A program made the translations under genes and the position numbers. From Aurelia coerulea (taxonomy: Eukaryota > Cnidaria > Scyphozoa > Semaeostomeae > Ulmaridae), in contig CM076944.1 of the NCBI GenBank assembly GCA_039566865.1, positions 7,400,501 to 7,464,500 on the forward strand: a stretch of 64,000 nucleotides of DNA, given 5' to 3'. Below, piece by piece: positions 22,681 through 33,109 of the stretch (the stretch's first letter is position 1; each line of letters opens with the position of its first letter). The notes below the pieces were generated by a model. That model did not search any database. It was not told where the DNA came from and saw nothing but the letters and a program-made list of their open reading frames with translations.

Positions 22681-22992
22681 TGCCCCGGGGGGGGGGGGGG
22701 GGGGTTACTTAGTATATTTTGCTGACGGGATGTGCACTCCTTTCTGGGTATTGTTTTCGCCTCTTTTTTCTAACGCCGGGTATCAAAAGAAGGCAATTTT
22801 TCTAAAGCCGGTTGTCAAAAGTGTTATTTCATTATTTTTTGAAGAATTTTTACGTTTTGGAGTATACTTTTCGCCGAATTTTTCTAAAGCCGGCTATCAT
22901 TCCGAGGAAAAAATTCTAAAGCCGGATAAAAAAAAATTTTCTTGGAGTGCACACCCCCGTACAAATGAAAGTCAAGTACCTCCCCCGGGAAG
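22681..22992. mobile_element. Inverted-end repeat with G-run
   Basis: GCTTGCCCCGGGGG near 22679 is opposed by CCCCCGGGAAGCTTGC near 22990. GTGCACTCC/GGAGTGCAC and repeated TTTTTCTAA.GCCGG words lie between. Confidence 0.5.
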
Positions 22993-23389
22993 CTTGCGTG
23001 ACTTTAAATCGTATACTCGTTGTTTTTAACATCTTCCCAGTCAAAGTTACTTTAATTTTATGTATGTTCCTTCTCAGTTTCATTGACTCGGTCACGTTGC
23101 AGTCACGTTTGTTTTGTTCACATTATTGGGAGTGTACAATGGTAAATAGGCTTGATTACAACTAGAACAAAGAAAACAGCATTGTTTCTTTTGCTATCCA
23201 TTGTTAACAGCACATGTGGGACATCGATTTGAAGAAGCTATTTCATATTTTTGTGCTCTTTTCAAAATCAAGCTTTTGTAACCTTGCACAAACCTTTAAA
23301 GTTTAGAGTTTAGCAGCGTTAATTTCCTGTAATAAGGTGCACCGGTAATAGCAGACTTTTCGTTGTTAGAGCCTTTTGTGGTTTTTAGA

Positions 23390-23985
23390 ACAAGGGCAGA
23401 TTTTGTAATACAATAGCATGAGTTGCTTTTGATGACACCTCAATTAAAGCGATTAGCGATTGCAGACAAAGGAAATTCTCTCAACCAGCAATTCAATACA
23501 AACAAAGCCGCAAAAGTTTCTTTGAAACCCAGGTAGCTAGCTCGCTCGTTGTGCATTCCAGAAACTGTTTTTAAGGGCAAACATGAGCGTAGATCGAAAG
23601 GAGAAGGATGCATCTACACATCTGCCGCGGGCATTTTATTTGCTTGGTTCAAAAGCCGTTTAGGAGGCGATTCAATTCTCTTATTTTATTGGGTGTTATC
23701 AAAACATTTACTGCTCAGCTTCTGGACCAAAGAAATATAATGCCCGCGGCAGATGTGTAGATATATCCTTCTTCTTTCGATCTATGCTCATGTTTGCCCT
23801 TAAAAATAATTTCTGGAATGCACATCGATCGAGCTAGCTACCTGGGTTTCAGAGAAAATTTTGCGGCTTTGTTTGTTTTGAATTACTGGTTCATAGAATT
23901 TCCTTTGTCTGTGATCGCTAATCGCTTTGAATTGAGGTGTCAACAAAAGCAACTCGTGCTATTGTATTACAAAATCTGCCCTTGT
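23390..23985. mobile_element. ~600-bp full-length palindrome
   Basis: Left arm starts ACAAGGGCAGATTTTGTAAT, right arm ends ATTACAAAATCTGCCCTTGT. Arms stay complementary to the GATGCATCTACACATCTGCC / GGCAGATGTGTAGATATATC region near the centre. Half-copies occur at 29752-30030 and 42585-42900. Confidence 0.85.
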
Positions 23986-25824
23986 TGGTTTTTAGCCGTT
24001 TCTGTAACAGCCGAAAATTTTATGTTATGTAGTGTAGTGTGTAGCAGTAGCCACTCTGGTTGGTGGTTCAAGCCCCCTGCCCTTTCAAACCAGCCACGAA
24101 AAGTGAAGAGAGTCGCCAACTCTCTGTAACAGGCAAAAGTAATCACGAGGTGTGATCACATCATATCAAGAGGAAGGGCCAGGATCCTGCTTCAATACGT
24201 GGGTGGAGCTTCTCAGGGTCCCAAAACCTCTTTTACGGGACAGGGGCTGCACGGCAGTTTCCACCGAGCTGGTATGTTAAAAGAGTGTCCTAAAATTACC
24301 TGAAGGTAGCGAATTTCTGCTTGCAAAAGATCGCTCGATCGATGCATTTCCTTAAGGGAAGCATCCACCTGAAATTGCAATATTTTTAGATTAAATTCTT
24401 ATCATGTTCTGGAAGAAGAACCTACAGAAAATCAAGTGATTTGCAGTGTTAGGAAACTGTCCGTGCTTCACCGATCAGTACCAATCTTCTGCCCCCTCTA
24501 CTGTTTTCTATTTTTCAAATTATATTTTTCCATCAATGTTTACCCCCTCTACGAACTACCCCCAAACTTTTGCTCCCAAAAGTTATGATTATCACGACAA
24601 GATTCCAGTTTGGACTATTTCTGCCAATTTTTTAAGCTACAAGCCTGCTTTTTATTGAAACCCTCAACGAAGACTATAGAATATGGCCTGCAAAGAATGA
24701 TAGCAGTCCTTCTTCTGGTGCATGTAGCAGGACCGTAGAAAGCACCTTGAACTTGGGGACACGACACTTCAAGGGAACTTTTCCATCAAGCTAAAAGGGC
24801 ACTTCCCGTAATAGAAAGGACACCTTTTCGTTGTGATAGTAAAATCTTAGGGGCTCGGTACCTACCCCCAGTGCCCCCTGGTTCCTTCGTCTCCAGCATG
24901 TAGCAAACTTTGTGTGTGAACAAAACCGTATCATTTAAAATTGCAGAAGCCCAACTGGCCAAACGTAGCTTGTTTATATGGTTAAGTAGTGACATTTTTG
25001 TGTTAGGTTGATAGTGAACTTAGATGTGAGGATTTTTTCGTTAACAAAGTTGTCATTTCATATTCTATCAACTGCTTTGCAATTTTATTCTACGGGGCAT
25101 ATTTTTGGCATCTAAAGTTTCGGAAATCTCCAAGAAATAATAGAATTCTGAGATGAAAATACATTGCAATGGCAGGGCCAAGGGTAGACTAGCTACACTA
25201 GTCCCTCGATTTCGCTGTTGTTGTTGTTGCTGATGGCCAGCTCTGTATTAGCGACAAATCAGTTCTAAGGAGCGTACAGAGATTGTGTAGCCAGTCTAGG
25301 CCAAGGGGTGGACTGGGTGGACCGGGGTGGACATGTACACCCCACCCCGGGTTGATATTTGTTTTCTTAACAAGAAGTGATATATTAGAAAACGTTAGGT
25401 ACCTCGAGCATACCTTCTACAATCTTGGACAAAATATATCCGGACTGTATGTGATCGAATTTGAAGCAGAATTCCCCCCTCCCCCCTCCCCCCACCTATC
25501 AATGTTAGTCTGACACGGGATTTTGGTGGAAAGGTTTCTGCTCCCATCAAACCTGAAATTCGACGTCAATAACAACATTGATCTTGGGGGAGGGGGAAAT
25601 TGCAAGTTCCAGCAGAAGTCCAGTAATTTATGTCCAAGATTGTAGCGACAAATTCTATCCTCTGTTCATCACACCTTTTTAGCAAGTGCAGCTCCTTGTG
25701 GCAAGATCGCAACCAATTTTGCTCACAAATTACTGTTTCGTTGAGAGTGAAAAGATATCAACAATTTTTTCGGGCGAAATCATGGCAAAATCGAATGTTA
25801 AAACAATACTGCTTTCTCATTCAG
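23986..25824. other. Intergenic, no gene recognised
   Basis: Short frames only, none with family resemblance. A pyrimidine-rich CCCCCCT run lies near 25475-25497. Otherwise unstructured AT-rich sequence. Confidence 0.5.
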
Positions 25825-25828
25825 TTAA

Positions 25829-26627
25829 CCCTATTGTACCCGGGGGGGGGGGCAAAAAATGCCCCCCAACCAAACTTTTGATTATAAAACAGGAAATACA
25901 AAAATGAGCTGAAACATCCATGACTTTTCCTAGTTTTAATTGGCAATTAAATTTTAGACTTTTCATTGTCATAAATTTAGTTATGTGACCAGTAGATACC
26001 CATATTTGGAAAGTAGTCACAAAGAAAATCACACAAACAGTCATAATTCCTTTGTCTTAACCTTGATGAAGTTGTGATTGGTACCAAACGATTCCCCTTG
26101 CAAAGTACTTTCATTTGATATATACATTATTCATATTTGCTGACATCAACAAATTATAGATTCCATGACGTCATGCAAATTGATGACGTCATATCTCTAA
26201 TAAAGAAAGACAAAATTTTCAAATTTTGATATAATTCGATGGATAAACATAATATTCTCTTCATTTTTAAGTAGTTTATTGAGGTTTTCATACATTCTAT
26301 CTGAATTAATTAGCTCCTTTTGTGTTTTCAGTATTGAAGCTTATATCTGACATGGTCCCATTGTTTGGTCGCTTGGCAACGAACCACGAAATCAAGACCG
26401 AAGGCGAGCGAAGCGAGCCTGAAAATTGGGGGGTCCGGGGGTACTCCCCCGGGAAAATTTTTGTGACTAATTAGCATTGAAATCTATAATTAGACTCCTA
26501 ATAGATGTACTTACTATTGTGCGAAGTTACATACAATGGCATACTAATTATAGTTTTGGAGATAATTAGGGGGGCATTTTATGCCCCCCGGGCAGTGGTC
26601 TGACCCTAGGAGCCCGGTAGAATAGGG
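25829..26627. mobile_element. piggyBac-like MITE, TTAA target duplication
   Basis: TTAA at 25825-25828 and 26628-26631 flank ends CCCTATTGTACCCGGG and CCCGGTAGAATAGGG. TTAA duplication with a CCCT end is the piggyBac signature. G/C-rich subterminal blocks (GCAAAAAATGCCCCCC and its partner) are also inverted. No transposase frame. Confidence 0.8.
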
Positions 26628-26756
26628 TTAAGCTAAGGAAGGTCTGGACAATGCAAAATGGGGACAACTTGCTGGATTATGGAGAAAAGAGTATGTTGGT
26701 TAAATTTGGTCCGAAAGATCTCTGGAAAACCTGTAAATTGAAACTGAAGATATGAA

Positions 26757-27043
26757 CATGGGTAGTTGGACACTGCTGGTGTGCTTCTATGGAGAAGAGC
26801 TGGATAATATGTATCTGCGGGGGAAATTTTTTTTAGTACTGCGGAGGAGATATCTGCGGGGGAATTTTTTTATAGTACTGCGGAGGAGATATCTGCGGGG
26901 GAAATTTTTATAGTACTGCGGAGTAATTAATATTTTCGTCCTTTCGATATCTCCTCCGCAGTACTGCAAAAAAATTTCCCCCGCAGATACATAATATCCA
27001 GCGCTCCTCCATAGATGCACACCAGCAGTGTCTAACTACCCAT
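26757..27043. mobile_element. Inverted-repeat element with three internal repeats
   Basis: CATGGGTAGTTGGACACTGC at left, GCAGTGTCTAACTACCCAT at right. GATATGAA flanks both sides (26749-26756, 27044-27051), an apparent 8-bp duplication, suggesting hAT. Inside are three direct copies of a ~50-bp unit (TACTGCGGAGGAGATATCTG) and one inverted copy. Confidence 0.8.
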
Positions 27044-27565
27044 GATATGAATTGATAGTTTTTTTTCCAGCTGTTTGGTTTGTTTGTTGTTTAGTTGTTT
27101 GGTAATAAAGTTTGGTGGGTGGTTGTGGTTGTTGATTGATTGTTGTTTGAAAATTTGTTGCTGCGGAGGAGAAAGACGTCTTCCTGTTTCCCTTCCCGCC
27201 ATTTCTTCCAAGATCAGGCCTAAAAGATCTGCAGCCAGCCGCCGCTCAAAGATTCCATAAGGTATGTTTTGAATTTACAGAAATCCACGACAAGGGAGAT
27301 TACTTTTTGTTTGTAAAATTTCTTAGAGGAGGTGTGAGTTGTTGCACCACGTAGTATAGCTCGGAAGTTGTGAAATGAAGTGTGGAGAGCTCCAGCTTGC
27401 TTTTGGTCGTCTTCTCATTTTTTAGGCCATCCGTGCATGTGCTCATTATGCTTACCAAATAGTCTAGCTCTAGGCCCAGGAGTCATGAATATGATTTGGT
27501 ACCCGCCGAACTCTGTTAATGCCCATGTATGCCTATGATACTTGGCTTGTTCCTGCTCAAAGTAA
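27044..27565. other. Intergenic, no gene recognised
   Basis: TTGTTTGTTG-rich stretch, then a basic open frame (to 27260) that resembles no family and ends before any splice site of note. Confidence 0.45.
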
Positions 27566-27983
27566 GGGGTCATCGACAAACAATTTTCGTCACAGTTAAC
27601 GGAATTGGGCCGTTAACTGCTGACCCCCCCCCTCCCCCCTTCTTAACGGACCACTAGATTTATCACTAGATTTATCACTAGATTTTCTTCTGTGGTAGGC
27701 CTACCGCCACCTCTCATTATAGGCCTATATATGTGTCTTCAGTTGGGGCCTACTACAACCTTCCGCGACTTTTTCATCTAGATCGCGACGTCAAAATTAC
27801 GTAGTGCGCTGTGCAAAAGTTTACTGCTACTTGTTATTCTTTAAAGATTGATAATGAATATTGCTTATTTCAATTTTCGTCACAAAAGTGGGATTTTTAA
27901 CGGATTTGAGCTGGATCCCCTCCCCCCCCCCCAAACAGCCCAATTCCGTTAACTGTGACGAAAATTGATTGTCGATGGCCCCT
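27566..27983. mobile_element. MITE with 44-bp inverted ends
   Basis: GGGGTCATCGACAAACAATT at left is matched by AATTGATTGTCGATGGCCCC at right, continuing through TTTTCGTCACAGTTAACGGA. C-runs sit just inside both arms. 418 bp. Confidence 0.85.
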
Positions 27984-28235
27984 AAACATGATATCATCAC
28001 ATAAATTTGTGTGAAGAAATCTGGTTGGTCCATTTGTGTATGTTTCATGCAATTCCTAGTACCCTGCATGCCCCTTTTTGGAGTCTTCAAAATTGAATAA
28101 GCCCCACTTTTGGATGGCTCCCAACAGTGCAGAATTGCATGTTAGCTTGCCATTAATCTCAGACAGTAGAATAGTGTTGACTCGTTGCTCAAGCCTTGTT
28201 TACTTTTTAGGTTGATCGGTTCTTCTTGCCTGATC

Positions 28236-29537
28236 ATGAATGGTTATCTGAAACAAGAAACCAAATACATGCTGAGATGTAGGCTCACCAAGTTTGCAAA
28301 CATACCACCTATACAAGCAAATGAATATGTAGATGCTTACGAGAAATTCTTGAGTTTGAAGATAGCACTGAAGGACTTTAACTGCCAGAAGCTTGCTGCA
28401 CCTCCAGGGATAGATAAAGTTTGGAGACTTCATGCTTTAGATACCCACAACTATACGAAAGACTGTGAAGATCTTTGTGGGAATGTGATGCATTATGATT
28501 TGGATGATGATGGAAATTTTGATCGCCAGAATGCAACCAAGATAGCTTATGAGATGAAATATCACTCAGAGCCTATTGGAGAAATGTGGAATTTTAGCGA
28601 GAAAGACAGATCAATGTTGGAGAGAGGGGAAAGAATTGCTAGGGATGGCAATGGCAACCAAAAAAGATCTTTGGAGACTGAAGAAGGAGATGGAAATCAA
28701 TCAAATGTCATAGTTGCAAAGAAGCAAAGGGAGGCCATAGAAGTTGATGCTGTCAAATATCCTGATATTTTTGAGATTAAAGTCCAAGTTAGTGATGGGT
28801 CATTTCTCACAATCAATGTTACAGCGGATAATTTCTTGCAAGATGTTTTTGATTTAATCATTGAAAAGGGGGAATATAAATTTGATAGCAATGATGATTG
28901 GGAGATGGTAGATGTTGACGGCAAACCAATAGATTATGACAACTTCCAATGCATGGCGACAATTGGAGATGTCATAGCGGTAAGGTTGGAAAGTTGGGAG
29001 ATGAATATCATTGAAGAAAAGTATCATTTTAGGGAATGGGACATTTTCAGGGGAGAAGTCTCATTGATACCTGAACAATTTTTGCTGCCTACTTATGACA
29101 TATATATGTCCTCTGTTGATCGAGATTTTGAGGTTAAAATCAACAGAGAGAAGAGTATGAAAGATATTTTAGAAGCACTCCCATGCAATCCATCTGAAGG
29201 CCAATGGAGACAACCAGAAGGAGAAGAGGAGGACCCAGGTAAAAGGAATCTAGAAGAACATTCCACCAGACGAGTGGTTTTCAGAAAATGGCGGGGAGAA
29301 CAGATCAAGATAACAGTACAAAGTCCTTTTACAAATGAGCAGCTTGTGCTGAGCGCTAGCAAGGACATGACAGGTAAACAGTTCAGAAGGTTGCTTCAGC
29401 AAGAGGATGAAACAATAACAGAGGGTTTCCGCATGCTCTTTAATGGGGATTGCATTTTCGATGATCAGCCACTTAGTTATTGCGGTTTGCAGGATGGGAG
29501 TGAGGTAGAAATTTTTTATCAGCAAGTAGCATGCTAG
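28236..29537 (+). CDS. WxxH/LDT-domain protein with ubiquitin-like C-terminus, paralogue 1
   Basis: 433 residues from ATG 28236. The upstream open frame starts on TTG and is crossed by a tttttag acceptor at 28210, so a 5' exon is likely. Residues ~28-125 contain AYEKFLSLKIALKDFNCQKL, PPGIDKVWRLHALDTHNYTK, DCEDLCGN, then a WNF block. I know this pattern only from uncharacterised proteins, loosely like plant GRDP-type domains. The middle contains two probable beta-grasp folds (FEIKVQVSDGSFLTINVTAD; YDIYMSSVDRDFEVKINREK). The last ~80 residues (IKITVQSPF..., FRMLFNGDCIFDDQPLSYCG, LQDGSEVEIFY) look ubiquitin-like. It ends QQVAC with no Gly-Gly, so conjugation is unlikely. Convergent with its paralogue at 33110-34423. 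Confidence 0.75.
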   Translation: MNGYLKQETKYMLRCRLTKFANIPPIQANEYVDAYEKFLSLKIALKDFNCQKLAAPPGIDKVWRLHALDTHNYTKDCEDLCGNVMHYDLDDDGNFDRQNATKIAYEMKYHSEPIGEMWNFSEKDRSMLERGERIARDGNGNQKRSLETEEGDGNQSNVIVAKKQREAIEVDAVKYPDIFEIKVQVSDGSFLTINVTADNFLQDVFDLIIEKGEYKFDSNDDWEMVDVDGKPIDYDNFQCMATIGDVIAVRLESWEMNIIEEKYHFREWDIFRGEVSLIPEQFLLPTYDIYMSSVDRDFEVKINREKSMKDILEALPCNPSEGQWRQPEGEEEDPGKRNLEEHSTRRVVFRKWRGEQIKITVQSPFTNEQLVLSASKDMTGKQFRRLLQQEDETITEGFRMLFNGDCIFDDQPLSYCGLQDGSEVEIFYQQVAC

Positions 29538-30471
29538 TGACAAGGCTTTAGCCAGTAATTTTATTTTAAAATTTGAAATTTAATGCATCTCAGTTTTTAT
29601 GCACCTAGCTAGGAGTGATTTTTGAAAGCTAATATTTTCCGTTGTATCTGTTCTGTATTCTACCGGGTGAGTCAGAAAAAGGTATGCCATATGAAAGGCT
29701 ACTGCTCCCAGAAAATCAAACAAACAGTTATTTTTGCAATATCTGATTGAATAAACAAGGATAGATTTTGCAACACAATACCATCAGTTGTATTTGTTGA
29801 CACCTTAATTCAAAGTGATTAGCGATTAGCGATTGCAAAGAAATTTTCTCAACCAGTAATTCAAAACAAACAAAGCCGCAAAAGTTACCCAGAAACCAGT
29901 AGGACAAACTCTCGCCTTGTGCACGTGAAAGGTTGTTTTAAGATAAATTATGTGTTTATAACGAAAGAAGAAGGGTAAATCTAAAGATCTGCATGGCGGA
30001 TTTTGTTTATTGAAGCAATCTTGCGTAAGAATCAAAATTTTCAGATTTTTTATCATTAGATAGTGCGCAATTCTTTCTGTAATTTATGACCAAACTAGAA
30101 GCTTTACATGCACAAATAAATTGATTTGGCAATCATCAGTGCTTTTTCGCAGTATGATTCAAAACCAGGTAGCCCTAAACAGAGCTAAATTTGCTAATTT
30201 TAAAACCAATTACAAGAATAACTATATATTGGATAATAATTTGGCTCTTGATCTAGACTATACTTGACAAAAAAAGGAAATCGAAGATCGGCTGTGTAAT
30301 CAAAGTTTGATGATTTTTTTTCAAACGGGAGTACTTTTTTTTGGGACCATTATTCCTAAGATAAAGAAATTAACCAGATGATCAACTGTGCATTTTTGCA
30401 GCATGCCACAAAGCCAGTCAGCGTATAAAACAGCTATATTTTCAAACCCAAACTCATCAAAATGATAATCT
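29538..30471. other. Chain of truncated MITEs
   Basis: 29663-29730 is one end of a CCGGGTGAGTCAGAAAAAGG element (TA before it). 29752-30030 is a half-copy of the 23390-23985 palindrome. 30031-30345 matches the right part of the 48107-48650 element, ending AGTACTTTTTTTTGGGAC. Each is broken; no gene seen. Confidence 0.6.
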
Positions 30472-31616
30472 TAAAAAGTTCCCACTTCCGAATTTGTAGC
30501 ACCACAAGTACTTCATGGATTTGAACGATTCAAATTCCAGTTAAAAGCCAAAAGATCAAAGTATTTTTGTGATTTTCCTCGTCTTCTTAGGAGCACTGCA
30601 AATATTGGTAAATTCAACTTTTCAAAGATTTCATGGTTGCAAAATTACTGAAAAAGGGCCTAAAACACTTGATCAAATCGTTAGGACTCTCCTCACACAG
30701 AACGATACTCACGAGCTTTTCACTTCTCTCAAGAGTTAGGGACAGTGCAAAATTTATTATATTACATGGCTGGTGGAGAATAAAAACTCTTGCAAAAAAT
30801 CTGCTCGCCCTGTATGAAATTATAGCAAAAAAACCAACTGCCCTGTCACCCTTTCCTTGAAAAAAATTGTCTCCCGTATTCATGAACATTAGATATTGTA
30901 AAGTACCACCGATGAATTAGCCAAAGACCATAACAAAATCAATTCTTGCCCTTACGAGTCTTTGTCAACGAAAAATCGACTTTGAAGATGAAGAGAATGA
31001 CTGATGGATCGTTCTTGCAAACGACTGACAAGTACATTTTGCGTCATTTTCATACACATCTTTTCAAGCATTTTACACGATTCATAATTTTGTCCTCAAA
31101 ATGAGCCATTTTATATTTCAAACTTCATCTTAAGCTTATAAAAAGCTACTGCCCCATTCATATTGCTTTGTAAAATGTGTCGACCCAGTTCCGTACAAGC
31201 TCAAAAAAAGTAGTTACCCCGTTACGTTTTGCACTGGCCATGTTATAAAATAAACTTTGCACTGTCCCTTACAAGACATCGATTCTCAAAGAGATACTAA
31301 ATATTTTCGATCCCATGGCAATAAATGTGCATACGATAGCTCTCACCAATGCAAAATTGCTTTTTTCTCTGCTGTTTTGAGCCAAGAGTCCTTTGTGATC
31401 TGATCAAGTATTTTAGGCCTTCTTCAGTCATTTGCAACCACCAAGTTCTTGTAAACTTGAATTTACCAATTTTCCAGTGCTCGTAAAAAGGCGAGAGAAA
31501 TCACACAAATACTTTGATCTTTTGGCTGTGAAGCAAATGTTGATTCATTCCAATCCATCCAGTACTCTTGATATTATCAATTTTCAAAAGTGGGAACGTT
31601 TTTCTGGTTCACCCGG
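30472..31616. mobile_element. GGGTGAACC-ended mariner-like element
   Basis: Right end GTTTTTCTGGTTCACCCGG followed by TA. The left end AAAAAGTTCCCACTTCCGAA is degraded. Arms are complementary (for example CAAAGTATTTTTGTGATTT / AAATCACACAAATACTTTG). Frames inside are not transposase-like. Confidence 0.65.
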
Positions 31617-32649
31617 TATAGGAACAATTTGGTTTTTCCTTTCTTAGCCAGAAAAGAAATTTTTGACAGTTGGTGAATACCCGGTACGCTTTAGAATTTA
31701 GAAATTTTAATGTTGTAAGAAGTAAGAAATAACTATGCAGAAGTGGATTTAATTATTTTCAAGATTTGATATGATATTAACAAAGTGCACAGAGTATCGT
31801 TGCATAGAAGACTGAGACCACATACCACATTCTACCGGTGTTGTTTTGACCCGTCACAAAGTTGTTACGGTTCAAGAGCGTTTACAATGTTCCAGTACAG
31901 AATAATTCTGTTGATAGAAGGAGCAAAAGTTTTACGGATTAGTAAGAACGGTGCAAATGGTAGTCTGATCCGTTGCACTTCCGTTACGGACCCTAAGTTG
32001 TACCGGTGGCATTTTTATGCTGCCTCGAGTCTGTTCGTTACCGATTCTTTACATTAGTTAGTATGCCAGGTAATAATGAATCATTAGACTGTTAACATTG
32101 TTTGGTGCCAATTCGGCAATTCGGACTATGTAGTATGTACTGGACTGAAGAACAGTGAAGGCAGAGAGAAACCGATTGGCTTTTGATAATTAAAATCAAC
32201 GAATAACATCAACACAACTATTGAACGGAAACTTTTCAATCCCTTACTCTCATCGATCCCTTGGCTTCAGACAAATAAAACAGTTTTGAAGAAAACAAAC
32301 GCAACAGACGATTACGGAGAAGATGATGTCAGAGGCATTTGACCAAGATCTACATTGTTTTATAAAATTGAGTCAACAGTAATTTATAGAAATTCGATCA
32401 TTAAATTGATTTCATCTCGATTAAGTGCCCCTCGACGCCATCTTTGCCGTTATCGTCTAATCTAGAAGGTCTCGTAAAGTTCTAATCCATCAAAACCATT
32501 GCAGCAAGATGTGCTTGTACAGACATGCAATCAAAGGTACCAGTTTTTTTTACGAAAACAACAGAAAGCTTAAATAAAGCCCTAAGGAATTTTACAATAG
32601 GTATTCTGCAGGATTTTTGCACCTTTTAAAGCAAGAGTCAAGAGAATTG
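31617..32649. other. Intergenic, no gene recognised
   Basis: A 90-codon frame (31785-32057) overlaps three PyrACCGGT words but resembles nothing known. No repeats with readable ends. Confidence 0.45.
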
Positions 32650-32829
32650 TTAAAGGGAATCTAAGCATATATAAACCTTTGCTGAAAATAGCGATGCAGA
32701 GGCAATAGGCCGTAACACGTGCCGCACCATATTTGGGTAAGTTATCGAAGTCAACAGGAAATACTGATATGTGATTGGCTACACTGTGACTGCAAGTGTC
32801 TTACTTTTATATGCTTACATTCCCTTTAA
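32650..32829. mobile_element. 180-bp MITE
   Basis: TTAAAGGGAATCTAAGCATA at left, TATGCTTACATTCCCTTTAA at right. An inverted-orientation copy lies at 61070-61256. Outer TTAA on both sides may be the target site. Confidence 0.75.
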
Positions 32830-33109
32830 TTTTTCGAGGATTTTCCTTTTCCTATCATCTGAAATATAATTATACATGTCAGCGAATCAAGTTAACTTTT
32901 CTGTGCCTGTTACACTTCGTGGTACCTCCTTCTTTACACACCTTTACATTCGTTCGTTCATCGAACTACTGTATACTGGCTGCAGGTTATGGGCACTTGT
33001 TTGTCTTTCTTGCTCTCGTTTGGGGAACTAAATGTCTCTTGCCTCCAAACGCAACAACGTTCCCTAATCAAACATTCAAACATAGTTCTTTGGCAAAGAT
33101 CTTTTCATG

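Noticed and set aside
24040..24140. tRNA gene suggested by GGTTCAAGCCCC
   Set aside because: No A-box at the right distance and no cloverleaf.
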